Positions 1 to 7,783 of a DNA stretch of 64,000 bases are shown here, one piece after another. The stretch is from Bryobacterales bacterium (GTDB lineage Bacteria > Acidobacteriota > Terriglobia > Bryobacterales > Bryobacteraceae), in contig PLOR01000118.1 of assembly GCA_003142185.1 (NCBI GenBank), positions 1-64,000 of the forward strand. Direction: 5' to 3'. The translations under genes were made by a program, and so were the position numbers. Each line of letters begins with the position of its first letter. Position 1 is the first letter of the stretch. Below the pieces are notes generated by a model. That model had not been told where the DNA came from and did not search any database. It was given only the letters and a program-made list of their open reading frames with translations.

Positions 1-38
1 ACAACTTGACTTGTTAACGACACCAAACCCCGAAATAG

Positions 39-150
39 GTGCGGGAAATCCGCACTGCGGGAAATCCGCACGTCCGGTTTGATGAGCGAGGCCGGGAGAC
101 GGGACTGGCGCTCCACGTCAGCACCTGCGCCCGCCCTCGACTCTACCGGC
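39..150 (+). other. Possible group II intron 3'-end remnant (domain V-like)
   Basis: Two head-to-tail copies of TGCGGGAAATCCGCAC lie at 40-55 and 56-71; each folds as a short GC stem with a GAAAT loop. They run straight into GTCCGGTTTGATGAGCGAGG at 72-91. A GC hairpin followed by CGTNCGGTT is the arrangement of the distal helix and 3' strand of domain V in bacterial group II introns. The usual 5' strand (GAGCCG-like) is not visible upstream, and no reverse transcriptase is present in the window. If real, this is a truncated relic in which the distal hairpin has been duplicated. The identification is from memory of the motif. Nothing else is recognisable up to the first gene. Confidence 0.4.
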
Positions 151-226
151 TTTTCTTGCCGCCGCGCGGCATGATTTTCAATCGAGCGGTTGCCGCCGAT
201 TGGCCTGGATACTCCCCGACACGCTC

Positions 227-892
227 TTACTCCTCGGCTTCCGCCAATTGTTCGCGCGCCGTGCGCACCATGCCCAGGAAGCGGCGCGCCAGCTCGCGGA
301 TGCGGTCCGGATGGCGGTGCTCGATCGATTCCGGCGGGATCAGCTCGCTGCCAATGCCCAGCGCTGCCGCGCCCGCGAGGATGAACTCGACGGCGGTGGT
401 CTGCGTGACGCCTCCGGAGGCGATGAACCCGATGTCCGGAAACGGCCGCATGAGGGCGTGGATATACTTGGGCCCGCCGACCTGCGCGCACGGGAATACC
501 TTGACCAACTCGCAGCCGGCCTTGCGCGCGGCCATCACCTCGGAAGGCGTGAGCACGCCCGGCCATACCGCCAATTTCTCGGCGCGGCCGAATTCCACCA
601 CGCTCAGATCCAGGCCGGGACTGGTCAGGAAGCGCGCTCCCGCGTCCAGACAGCGGCGCGCCGTTTCGAGATCAAGCACCGTCCCCGCTCCCACGATCAA
701 TTGCGGATGCTGGCGCGCCAGCTCGGCTACCACCTCCAGCGCGCCGGGCACCGTCATGGTCACCTCGACGATCGGGATGCCCCCGTTCGAGACCGCCTCC
801 GCCGCGAATAAAGCATCGTCGGAAGACGAAACGCGAATGGCCGGAATGATGCCAATTTCCTCCACCCGCCGCCGGACTTCGTCTGGTGTCAC
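227..892 (-). CDS. eda: 2-dehydro-3-deoxy-phosphogluconate (KDPG/KHG) aldolase
   Basis: Class I aldolase that cleaves 2-keto-3-deoxy-6-phosphogluconate (or 4-hydroxy-2-oxoglutarate) to pyruvate plus an aldehyde, the last step of Entner-Doudoroff-type sugar acid breakdown in the cytoplasm. From a GTG start the protein is 221 aa, the family's usual size. Family landmarks are visible: R20 in the PAIR segment, the catalytic Glu in VEVTMT (E43), and the Schiff-base lysine in VKVFPC (K131). The frame stays open upstream, but GTG at 890-892 is preferred because AGGAG sits 8 nt in front of it. It stands alone on this strand, so the natural substrate cannot be read from neighbours. Confidence 0.9.
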   Translation of the reverse strand: MTPDEVRRRVEEIGIIPAIRVSSSDDALFAAEAVSNGGIPIVEVTMTVPGALEVVAELARQHPQLIVGAGTVLDLETARRCLDAGARFLTSPGLDLSVVEFGRAEKLAVWPGVLTPSEVMAARKAGCELVKVFPCAQVGGPKYIHALMRPFPDIGFIASGGVTQTTAVEFILAGAAALGIGSELIPPESIEHRHPDRIRELARRFLGMVRTAREQLAEAEE

Positions 893-1013
893 CGTCAGAA
901 CTCCTAACAACAAAAGGGTGGTTGCCGCCAATCGCTGGAAACCCTATTATGATCCACCCCAGCCTGTGCGCGCGGCGGCCCAGTTGGGGGGCTCTGGCGT
1001 CGTTTCGAACGCT

Positions 1014-1394
1014 TCACAGCTTTTGTGCTCCCGCGGTCCTGGCGAGCGCACGATCAAACGTGCCGAAGGGCAAATGCCCGGCCTTGCGCGCAAGGTGCAG
1101 CATCAGGCAATCGGAAAAACCCAGCGTGGGCCGCAAACGAAAGAGATCCAGCGCAGCCGCCACGACGTCGGAATCCTCGAGTGTCAGATCCTTGTGGTTC
1201 AGCAGCATCCCGAGCGCGGTGGCAAGGTCGGCGGCGCTGAACTCATAGACCGTGGCGAGGACCCAGGTGGCTTCGGCCAGCGCGAGGACGGATACCCAGG
1301 CGCCCTTTTCGGCGAAGCGGTCGGCGGAGTTGGCTTGACGAAGATCGTCTCGCGTAATCAGCCGAACCAGAACATTGGTGTCAACCGCGCGCAT
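1014..1394 (-). CDS. VapC-type PIN-domain toxin
   Basis: A 126-aa PIN-domain ribonuclease, the toxin half of a type II toxin-antitoxin pair. The acidic active-site residues are in place: D5 in VDTNVLVR, E41 in LALAEATW, D95 in GFSDCL and D114 in FGTFDRAL, so the enzyme looks intact. Its start overlaps the end of the upstream AbrB-like antitoxin gene by 14 bp, the normal antitoxin-first order, which implies coupled translation. Family knowledge predicts RNA cleavage when the antitoxin is lost; the RNA target cannot be inferred. Confidence 0.87.
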   Translation of the reverse strand: MRAVDTNVLVRLITRDDLRQANSADRFAEKGAWVSVLALAEATWVLATVYEFSAADLATALGMLLNHKDLTLEDSDVVAAALDLFRLRPTLGFSDCLMLHLARKAGHLPFGTFDRALARTAGAQKL

Positions 1395-1644
1395 GACGAT
1401 TCCGGATGCGCTGCCGGATACCCCGTTTCATGTCGTCGACCGTCCGCGGTTCCGGCGCCTGCTTGGGGAACAGCGCACGATGGATATCCTCGGAAGAGAA
1501 CCGGGCCGACCGCCGCACGACGATGTTTTGTCCATCCTCGTCCCACTCCAGGACCGAGCCAGGGCCGACGCCAAGCCTTTGACGAACACCGGCGGGCACC
1601 GATATTTGCCCCTGCGCCGTGAGCTTCGAGTGAGCGATTGCCAT
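1381..1644 (-). CDS. AbrB/MazE-like (VapB-type) antitoxin
   Basis: An 87-aa protein with a swapped-hairpin AbrB DNA-binding domain near its N-terminus (SKLTAQGQISVPAGVRQRLG) and a basic C-terminal tail expected to bind the toxin. ATG at 1642-1644 is chosen over an upstream in-frame start because the domain begins only six residues later, as is usual for this family, and because a palindrome that looks like the operator sits directly upstream. It precedes and overlaps the PIN toxin gene. Such antitoxins normally repress their own operon. Confidence 0.85.
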   Translation of the reverse strand: MAIAHSKLTAQGQISVPAGVRQRLGVGPGSVLEWDEDGQNIVVRRSARFSSEDIHRALFPKQAPEPRTVDDMKRGIRQRIRNRHARG

Positions 1645-1651
1645 GCCTAAT

Positions 1652-1665
1652 ATTACCACGGTAAT
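1652..1665. promoter_or_regulatory. Probable autoregulatory operator of the toxin-antitoxin operon
   Basis: ATTACC-AC-GGTAAT is an inverted repeat of two 6-bp arms with a 2-bp centre. It lies 8 bp upstream of the antitoxin start, where AbrB-type antitoxins usually bind to repress their own promoter. Position and symmetry are seen; binding is inferred. Confidence 0.5.
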
Positions 1666-1773
1666 GCAAAGGCGCCGAACCCGCAAACCTCTTTAGTAAT
1701 TGGCTACTGGGCCGTCTGGCGCATTGAACAAACAGCCTGAACTGCGTGGTCTCTTCCGATTTGCCTCGTGCGG

Positions 1774-2580
1774 CTACTTCGTGAAGAAATCCAGCGGGGC
1801 GACGGAGACGATCAGCCAGCGTTTGCCTCTACGCTCGATTTTGAAGGTGAGCTGCGCCTCGCGCTGCAGGATGCGGATACCGGTTTCGGCGTTGACTACT
1901 TCGAGGGTCCAATCGACTTCGAGCGTGCGCGCGGTGTCGGTGCCTTCGTCGGTGGTGAGACCGATGGTCGAGTCGACCTCGCCTTGGGCGGCCAGCGCTT
2001 CCGCGCCGTTGCGCAGCGCCTCGTAACCGGGCAGTTTGGAATCGAAGGCGGCCAGGAAGCCGGCGGCCGGAGTGTCCGGCTGGCTGAGCGCGCGAGCGGC
2101 GGATTGCAAGAGGTCCCAGGCGCCGTCCACATCGGGCGGCGAGAAAAGGCCGGGTGCGCCAGGAGCGCCATCGGGACTGTCCCCGAAGGCGACGATGCGC
2201 AGCGCGCCATCGCGCGGTTCCACGCGGCACGATACGCGCCTTTGGCGATGGGTAATGCTGCGCAAGCCTTCGCGCGCCGCCAGGTCCAGCTTCCAGTCCA
2301 TGCCGAGTGCGACACCGCGGTTGTCTTCGGTTGCGGAGACGAACTCCAGCGCCGGCTTGACGTCGTAAGAGCGCAGCAGGGCTTCGACCGGCTTGCGCAG
2401 TTGCGCGGCCAGCGGCGTATCCAGGGCTTCGAGAAAGCCGGCGGCGCGGCGTTCGGCCAGCGCTTGCGCGGCGTTCGAAACCAGGTCGCGCGCGGCTTGT
2501 TGCTGGTCCACCGGGCCGCTCTGCGCGGCGGCCGGCCATGCCAATGCGATCAACAAAAGCGCGCGCAACACGTTCAGCAT
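1774..2580 (-). CDS. Secreted hypothetical protein
   Basis: Not a family I recognise. From ATG at 2578-2580 the 268-aa product begins with a clear signal peptide (MLNVLRALLLIALAWPAAAQ) and continues as a soluble, probably periplasmic protein. Two parallel halves can be seen: each has a helical segment (AQALAERRAAGFLEAL; ARALSQPDTPAAGFLAAF) followed by a strand-rich part containing MDWKLDL or VDWTLEV. That suggests an internal duplication of an NTF2-like fold. The start codon lies 1 bp past the stop of argJ, so the gene is probably translated from the argJ message, but nothing links its role to arginine. Confidence 0.7.
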   Translation of the reverse strand: MLNVLRALLLIALAWPAAAQSGPVDQQQAARDLVSNAAQALAERRAAGFLEALDTPLAAQLRKPVEALLRSYDVKPALEFVSATEDNRGVALGMDWKLDLAAREGLRSITHRQRRVSCRVEPRDGALRIVAFGDSPDGAPGAPGLFSPPDVDGAWDLLQSAARALSQPDTPAAGFLAAFDSKLPGYEALRNGAEALAAQGEVDSTIGLTTDEGTDTARTLEVDWTLEVVNAETGIRILQREAQLTFKIERRGKRWLIVSVAPLDFFTK

Positions 2581-2581
2581 G

Positions 2582-3760
2582 TCACGTCCTGTAACTGGCA
2601 TTGATGTGGATGTAGCCGTGGGTGAGGTCGCAGGTCCAGAAGCGGGCCTCGCCTTTGGCTTTGCCGCGCAGCGAAAAGCGGATGTGACATTCCGGCGCAT
2701 CCAACTTCTGTTTCAGTTCGGCTTCGGAAAATGGCGCGGCCAGGCCGCCGCGGCAGACAGCGACGCCTTGCATCCAGATATCGGTTTTGCCGGGATCGAA
2801 GACCACACCGGCGTTGCCGGCGGCGGAAAGAACGCGGCCCCAATTCGGGTCGGAGCCGGCGATGGCGGTTTTGACCAGCGGCGAATTGGCGATGGCGCGT
2901 GCCAGGCGCGCGGCGGCATCGTCGCTGGGTGCGCCAGAGACTTCGATGGTGACGAACTTCTTAGCGCCCTCGCCATCGCGCGCGATGGCCTGCGCCAAGT
3001 GCTCCATGACGCCGGTGATTTTCTCTTCCACGCGGGCGAGTTCCTTGGCTTCGGGACGGACGCCGGAAGCTCCGTTGGCAAGCAGCACGAGCGTGTCGTT
3101 GGTGGAGGTGTCGCCATCCACCGACAGCCGGTGGTAGCTGGCTTCAACCGCGCGCTTGAGGATGACGCGCAAGGCCGCCGCGGGAAGCTCGGCGTCGGTC
3201 ATCACGAAGCCGAGTGTGGTGGCCATATTCGGCTGAATCATGCCGGAGCCTTTGGTCATGCCGGCCACGCGGACACTACCGCGCCGCAGGTGGGCTTCGG
3301 CGAAGGCGGTTTTCGAAACCAGGTCGGTGGTCATGATGGCGCGAGCAGCATCTTCGAAGCGGGCGGGCGAGAGGCCTTCGACCAGGCGCGGCAGGGCGGC
3401 CATGATTTTGGCGCCGTCCATTTCCACGCCGATCACGCCGGTGGATGCGGTGAGCACCTGCGCCACCGGCAGCTTGAGAATTTTGGCGGTGGCGCGCGCG
3501 GTGTCGAGCGCCACGGCGTCGCCCGTGCGCGTGGCGCAATTGGCGTTGCCGGCATTCATCAGAATGGCGCCGACGCGGCCCTTCGACAACGCCAGATGGC
3601 GGCGGCACAGCCCGACCGGCGCCGCCTGCACGCGGTTGCGTGTGAACACGGCGGCGGCGCTGGCGTCGAGACCGGTGACGATCAGCGCCAGATCGTCGCG
3701 CTCTGCTTGCCGTATGCCGGCATAGACGGCCGAATAAGCGTATCCCAAGGGCAGATTCAA
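2582..3760 (-). CDS. argJ: Bifunctional glutamate N-acetyltransferase / amino-acid acetyltransferase
   Basis: ArgJ moves the acetyl group from N-acetylornithine to glutamate, making arginine biosynthesis cyclic, and in many bacteria also acetylates glutamate with acetyl-CoA. The 392-aa length is typical. Family landmarks include ASTGVIG, the GSGMIQPNMATTLGF segment with self-cleavage expected between A180 and T181 (T181 becoming the nucleophile), and GDTSTNDT. AGGAGAGG precedes the ATG. No other arg genes are in the window. A short secreted-protein gene follows 1 bp downstream. Which of the two activities it keeps cannot be told from sequence alone. Confidence 0.95.
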   Translation of the reverse strand: MNLPLGYAYSAVYAGIRQAERDDLALIVTGLDASAAAVFTRNRVQAAPVGLCRRHLALSKGRVGAILMNAGNANCATRTGDAVALDTARATAKILKLPVAQVLTASTGVIGVEMDGAKIMAALPRLVEGLSPARFEDAARAIMTTDLVSKTAFAEAHLRRGSVRVAGMTKGSGMIQPNMATTLGFVMTDAELPAAALRVILKRAVEASYHRLSVDGDTSTNDTLVLLANGASGVRPEAKELARVEEKITGVMEHLAQAIARDGEGAKKFVTIEVSGAPSDDAAARLARAIANSPLVKTAIAGSDPNWGRVLSAAGNAGVVFDPGKTDIWMQGVAVCRGGLAAPFSEAELKQKLDAPECHIRFSLRGKAKGEARFWTCDLTHGYIHINASYRT

Positions 3761-3806
3761 GCAGACACCTCTCCTAACGGGTCGTCAAGAAATGAACTTA
3801 CCATTC

Positions 3807-3927
3807 CGACGTGGCGCACGCACTCATGCGTGCCGCGTCGGCACCCATGTCGACGCCAGGCGCCCCGGAAAAAAGAGGTGTCGAGAAGAGTCTCGACACG
3901 GCACGCATGAGTCCGTGCGCCACGTCG
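3807..3927. repeat. Palindromic element, family A copy 1 (about 120 bp)
   Basis: A non-coding element between argJ and fmt. Its 29-bp ends (3807-3835 and 3899-3927) are inverted repeats with a single mismatch, and each end is itself a hairpin (GCACGCA-CTCA-TGCGTGC). An internal hairpin, TGTCGAGA-AGAG-TCTCGACA, lies at about 3879-3898. The same element occurs in the opposite orientation at 43632-43751. There is no open reading frame, so it would be a MITE- or REP-like non-autonomous element. Confidence 0.85.
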
Positions 3928-3947
3928 TTCGCCTTGATTTGGCATGG

Positions 3948-4889
3948 TTATATCCTGACGGACCCTAAGATTTCATTTTCGACTAATCGCTGCCCATTAG
4001 CGAAATCCGCGGCGGGCATGCGCTTGCGGCCTTCCATCTGCACCTCGATCAGTTCGAGCGCTCCCGCGCCGCAGGCAACCAGCAGGGGCTTGATGCGAAC
4101 TAGCGCGCCTGGCGGATGGCCGGCGCCGGCTTCGGTTGGGCGCGCGCGCCACACGTGCAGCGCGCCGCCGCGAAAGCTCGAGTAAGCGCCGGGCCAGGGC
4201 TGCATGCCGCGCACCTGGTTGTGAATCCGATCGGCGGGGCGGCTCCAATCGATGCGGCCGTCTTCTTTTTTCAACATGGGCGCATGAGTGGCTTGCGCGT
4301 TGTCCTGGGGCTGCGGTTGGAGCGCGCCACGGCCGGCCGCGAACGCGTCGATGGCTTCGACCAGCAGGTCCGCGCCCATCATGGACAGGCGTCGGCCAAG
4401 GTCCGGTGCGGTCTCATCGGCGCCGATGGCGGTTTCGGATTTGAGCAGCATCGGACCGGTATCGAGGCCGGCATCGATGCGCATGATGGTGACGCCGGTG
4501 ACGGTTTCTCCGTTGACAATGGTCCATTGGATGGGGCCTGCGCCGCGGTATTTCGGCAACAGCGAAGCGTGTACGTTGAGAATACCCAGCGGCGGAATAT
4601 CGATAATCGATTGCGGAATGATCTGGCCGTAGCCCACGACGACCATGGCTTCCGGCGCGAGGCTCCGCAGGTATTCCACCGATTCCAGCCGTTTAACGCG
4701 TTCCGGCTGATAGACGGGGACGCCGAGGCGCAGGGCGGCTTCTTTCACCGGCGGCGGCGCCAGCGCCTGGCCGCGTCCTTTGGGGCGGTCGGGCTGAGTG
4801 ACGGCGGTGAGCACCTGGTGGCCGCGCTCGACCAACCGCTCCAGCGTGGGCACGGCGAAGGCGGGGGTGCCGAGGAAGGCCAGGCGCAT
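3948..4889 (-). CDS. fmt: Methionyl-tRNA formyltransferase
   Basis: Transfers a formyl group from 10-formyl-tetrahydrofolate to the amino group of initiator Met-tRNA. The 313-aa product has the N-terminal Rossmann-like formyltransferase domain with the catalytic triad N105, H107 and D143 (in NVHASLL and GLDTGP) and the SLLPKYRGAGPI signature, followed by the C-terminal tRNA-binding barrel (from about residue 205, DGRIDWSRPADRI). The gene starts 9 bp after the stop of def, forming the common def-fmt pair: one enzyme adds the formyl group and the other removes it. Confidence 0.96.
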   Translation of the reverse strand: MRLAFLGTPAFAVPTLERLVERGHQVLTAVTQPDRPKGRGQALAPPPVKEAALRLGVPVYQPERVKRLESVEYLRSLAPEAMVVVGYGQIIPQSIIDIPPLGILNVHASLLPKYRGAGPIQWTIVNGETVTGVTIMRIDAGLDTGPMLLKSETAIGADETAPDLGRRLSMMGADLLVEAIDAFAAGRGALQPQPQDNAQATHAPMLKKEDGRIDWSRPADRIHNQVRGMQPWPGAYSSFRGGALHVWRARPTEAGAGHPPGALVRIKPLLVACGAGALELIEVQMEGRKRMPAADFANGQRLVENEILGSVRI

Positions 4890-4898
4890 ACCGGCGGC

Positions 4899-5414
4899 TC
4901 AGTCCCACTCGCCGGCGCGCTGCAGCTTGCGAATCTTGCGCTTGAGAAGATCGCGCTTGAGCGCGCTGATGTGGGAGATGTAGAGCCGGCCGTAGAGGTG
5001 ATCGGTCTCGTGCAGGAAGGCGCGCGCCAGCAGGTCCTCGCCGGTCATCTCAAACGGCTCGCTCTTCGAATTCTGCGCGCGGATGGTGACGCGCTTGGCG
5101 CGGCGCACCTGCTCGCGGAAACCGGGAACGCTGAGGCAGCCTTCTTCGCCCACCTGCTTGCCTTCGACCTTGACGATGGTGGGGTTGATGAGGACGAGCT
5201 TATCCTCCGGGCGTTGGCCGTTCGAGACATCGATGACGGAGATCTTCCGGGAAAAGCCGATCTGCGGCGCGGCCAGGCCGACGCCCTTGGCCGCGTACAT
5301 CGACTCGAACATGTCCGCCAGGAATTGATTGAGGTCCGGCGTATCGAACTCGGTCACGGTTTCCGCTTCGAGCTCGAGCACCGGATCGCCGAATTTGACT
5401 ATCGGGTAAACCAT
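4899..5414 (-). CDS. def: Peptide deformylase
   Basis: Metalloenzyme that removes the formyl group from nascent proteins. The three family motifs are all present in the 171-aa product: GVGLAAPQIG (44-53), EGCLSVPG (91-98, metal ligand C93) and HETDH (135-139, two His ligands and the catalytic Glu). The frame is open further upstream, but ATG at 5412-5414 (MVYPIVKFGDPVL) gives the normal family N-terminus. It is followed closely by fmt. A 20-bp hairpin repeat lies 40-59 bp upstream of the start. Confidence 0.95.
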   Translation of the reverse strand: MVYPIVKFGDPVLELEAETVTEFDTPDLNQFLADMFESMYAAKGVGLAAPQIGFSRKISVIDVSNGQRPEDKLVLINPTIVKVEGKQVGEEGCLSVPGFREQVRRAKRVTIRAQNSKSEPFEMTGEDLLARAFLHETDHLYGRLYISHISALKRDLLKRKIRKLQRAGEWD

Positions 5415-5453
5415 ATTTCGATTCAAGAGAGGATTACAAGTAATTGAGTATTT

Positions 5454-5473
5454 GGGCAAGCTAAAGCATGCCC
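5454..5473. repeat. Short hairpin repeat, family B copy 1
   Basis: GGGCAAGCTAAAGCATGCCC, a 20-mer that folds as an 8-bp stem with one mismatch and a TAAA loop. Exact copies are found at 41818-41837 (upstream of rpoD) and 54700-54719 (upstream of a secreted glycoside hydrolase-like gene). Here it lies 40 bp upstream of def, between def and aroC. Confidence 0.8.
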
Positions 5474-5511
5474 TACCAGCTTGCCGTTTGTTGTCGATAA
5501 CGTCGCCATCT

Positions 5512-6684
5512 CTAGTAGTTTCGCACCTGATCGAGGTAGCCTTGATAATTGCGGCGGGTTTCGTCGAGCGAGTCGCCGCCAAATTTCTCCAGAAAGGCCT
5601 GTGCCAGAACCAGCGCCACCATAGCCTCGCCGATGACGCCGGCAGCGGGCACGACGGCCACGTCGGAGCGTTCGTAAGCGGCAAGGGCGGGCTCGCGGGT
5701 CGTCAAATCCACCGATTCGAGCGGCCGGCGCAAGGTCGAAATGGGCTTGAGCAGGCCGCGCACCAGCACGTCCTGGCCGTTGGTGATGCCGCCCTCCAGG
5801 CCGCCGGCGCGGTTGGCGCCGCGGGTGAAGACGCGGCCTGCGCGGTCATAATGAATGGTGTCCTGCACCTGGGAGCCGAAGCTGGCGGCGCCGGCGGCAG
5901 CGAATCCGATTTCGACGCCCTTGACCGCCTGGATGGAAACGATGGCTTGAGCGAGGCGGCCATCCAGGCGCGAATCCCAGGTGACGTGCGAGCCCAGGCC
6001 GATAGGGACGCCGCGGGCCACCACCTCGAAGACACCGCCAACCGTATCGCCGGTGCGGTAGGCTTCATCGACTTCTTCCTTCATGTGGGCCTCGACGGCG
6101 GCGTCGACGCAGCCGAGCAAGACGCTGTCGCGGCGGCTCAGTTCGACCAACTCGCTGAATTCCACGGCGCGCTCGAGGCGCACGCGGCCGACGGCGATGA
6201 CGTGGCTGAGCACGGTGATGCCGAATTCACCGAGCAGAGCCTTGGCGATAGCGCCCACCGCGACGCGGGCGGCGGTTTCGCGGGCACTGGCGCGCTCCAG
6301 GATGTAGCGTGCGTCATGGAAGTTGTACTTGACGGCGCCGGCCAGGTCGGCGTGGCCGGGACGCGGACGGGTTAGGGGTTTGCGCTGGTCTTTCGCGCCG
6401 GCGACATCCTCAACCGGAAGCGCGTGCGTCCAGTTTTCCCAATCGCGATTGCGAATCAGAATGGCGATGGGGGAGCCGATGGTGTGCGAATGGCGCACGC
6501 CGGCGACAATTTCGGCGCGATCGGTCTCGATCTTCATGCGGCCGCCGCGGCCGTAGCCCTGCTGGCGGCGCCAAAGCTCGCGATTGACCGCGTCGAGGGA
6601 AATAGGGATGCCCGCCGGGAGTCCGGTGAGCGTGGCCACCAGCCATTCGCCGTGGGACTCGCCGGCGGTTTCAAATCGCAGCAT
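5512..6684 (-). CDS. aroC: Chorismate synthase
   Basis: Last enzyme of the shikimate pathway: it converts 5-enolpyruvylshikimate-3-phosphate to chorismate using reduced FMN. The 390-aa product carries the expected signatures in order: GESHGEW near the N-terminus, RPGHADLAG, RASARETAARVAVG, GGLEGGITNGQDV and, near the end, RSDVAVVPAAGVIGEAM. The assigned ATG at 6682-6684 gives the typical start (MLRFETAGESHG) although no strong Shine-Dalgarno is seen. It lies upstream of def-fmt on the same strand, separated by about 100 bp containing a hairpin repeat, so cotranscription is possible but unproven. Confidence 0.97.
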   Translation of the reverse strand: MLRFETAGESHGEWLVATLTGLPAGIPISLDAVNRELWRRQQGYGRGGRMKIETDRAEIVAGVRHSHTIGSPIAILIRNRDWENWTHALPVEDVAGAKDQRKPLTRPRPGHADLAGAVKYNFHDARYILERASARETAARVAVGAIAKALLGEFGITVLSHVIAVGRVRLERAVEFSELVELSRRDSVLLGCVDAAVEAHMKEEVDEAYRTGDTVGGVFEVVARGVPIGLGSHVTWDSRLDGRLAQAIVSIQAVKGVEIGFAAAGAASFGSQVQDTIHYDRAGRVFTRGANRAGGLEGGITNGQDVLVRGLLKPISTLRRPLESVDLTTREPALAAYERSDVAVVPAAGVIGEAMVALVLAQAFLEKFGGDSLDETRRNYQGYLDQVRNY

Positions 6685-6809
6685 CGATGCCAGAGTTTTT
6701 TATCGTAGCAGACCTGCGGGCGGAGCCGTCTGCCGGGGAGGGTACCGAGCGGTAGTGGGTTTGCCGAAAAGCGCCGGCAAGCGCTAACGGCTACGAATCC
6801 GGTGCCCGA

Positions 6810-7124
6810 TCAGGACCTGGCCCTCGCGACCTGCGCATGCGACCGGTTCCCTACAGGCGCAAGCTCGGAGACGAGCTGGTGTTGGCGTTCGACGCGGTAT
6901 TCCGCGGGGCTCAGCTCGAATGTGTAGCCGGACGCAGTGTGCTCCCGCAGTACTTCATTCGGATACTGGAGATGTTTGCGCAGCTCGGCTTGTATGTTGG
7001 CGGTCTCGCCCACAAAGATCCATTGGCGCGCATTCGAGAGCCCGTACACGCCCGATGCCGCCGGCGCATTCTTGTCGACCGACGTCGTGGTGAAAGGCCG
7101 GTTTCCATGATTTTCGAAAGGCAC
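6810..7124 (-). CDS. GIY-YIG-superfamily-like small protein
   Basis: A 104-aa protein whose core SGVYGLSN...WIFVGETANI..ELRKHL matches the shape of the GIY-YIG nuclease fold: a GVY strand, a second strand ending in VGET with the conserved Glu or Thr position, then a basic helix. The usual paired GIY/YIG tyrosines and catalytic Arg are only partly present, so nuclease activity is uncertain. It starts with GTG at 7122-7124, 10 nt after AGGAG. The start overlaps the upstream small gene's stop as TAGTG, so the two are translationally coupled. Confidence 0.6.
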   Translation of the reverse strand: MPFENHGNRPFTTTSVDKNAPAASGVYGLSNARQWIFVGETANIQAELRKHLQYPNEVLREHTASGYTFELSPAEYRVERQHQLVSELAPVGNRSHAQVARARS

Positions 7125-7309
7125 TATTTGGCTTCTCCTGCCCGAAGACTTGCGGGTTTCCGTTGGGTAGGCCCGGTCTTGTTTGCACGCTTAACGCCGG
7201 GTTCCGGTTCATCCACCGGCTGCACGCCTGCCCATTCGCGAGCCGGGTAAATCCACGAGAGGATTCGATGAGGCCACGATTCGCCCGATTGATACGTCAG
7301 AACTGCCAT
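7124..7309 (-). CDS. Small hypothetical protein coupled to the GIY-YIG-like gene
   Basis: A 61-aa ORF, family not recognised, starting MAVLTYQSGESWPHRI and ending in a basic, Pro/Lys-rich tail. It is accepted mainly because its TAG stop shares one base with the GTG start of the next gene, which also takes its AGGAG from inside this frame. The longer frame opens upstream, but GGAAAG and GGAG lie before the ATG at 7307-7309. The aromatic N-terminal half could be a small domain; no function can be assigned. Confidence 0.4.
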   Translation of the reverse strand: MAVLTYQSGESWPHRILSWIYPAREWAGVQPVDEPEPGVKRANKTGPTQRKPASLRAGEAK

Positions 7310-7783
7310 ATGCTCCGGCTTTCCTTCAGTAATAAAAGTCTTCTGCCGACTCGCGGCCGGGATTCTGCAACTCGGCGCGTAGCGGATCGGATTTCCATTC
7401 TGTCCAGAGCCTGCCCAATGCGGCAAGGCAAATCATCAAGGTGCACAAAGGTATCGCGCCCGTCGAATGAGTGGAAATGAAACTGGAAAACACAGTTAAC
7501 CCTTCCCGAAATGGTTAGGCTAAGAAGTGGACCCAGTTGAGCTGACTTAGTTCAGATCAACTGTAGATTGGGCGGAAGTGTCCAGTCACTAACTTAAGAC
7601 TAGGTGAATTCCACCTACTTGTCAAGCAGCACGCGGCATATCGCCCACAGCGCTTCCAGCCGAAAGTTCACCCTGTATCGATGATAGCTCCGCACCAGGG
7701 GCGCTGGGCGCTGTGACGCGCTTCGCTTTGAGATCGAAGACCTCGCTTGAAAAACAGAATGGTCGCGAGTGCGGGGCGCAGCC
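7310..7783. other. Intergenic stretch, no gene recognised
   Basis: No convincing reading frame on either strand. The segment at about 7530-7590 contains GTGGACCCAGTTGAG and, 50 bp on, GGAAGTGTCCAGTCAC, which look vaguely like opposed ends of a decayed insertion sequence, but no transposase fragment is seen. Composition around 7490-7620 is less GC-rich than the flanks, in keeping with foreign or decayed DNA. Confidence 0.35.

Noticed and set aside
39-1622. Long plus-strand open frame over the aldolase and toxin-antitoxin genes
   Set aside because: It is the complement of three well-supported minus-strand genes; its translation is Arg/Pro/Ser-rich without any domain.
7530-7590. Opposed GTGGACC/GTCCA motifs suggesting insertion-sequence ends
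   Set aside because: Too short and imperfect, and no transposase remnant is between or near them.
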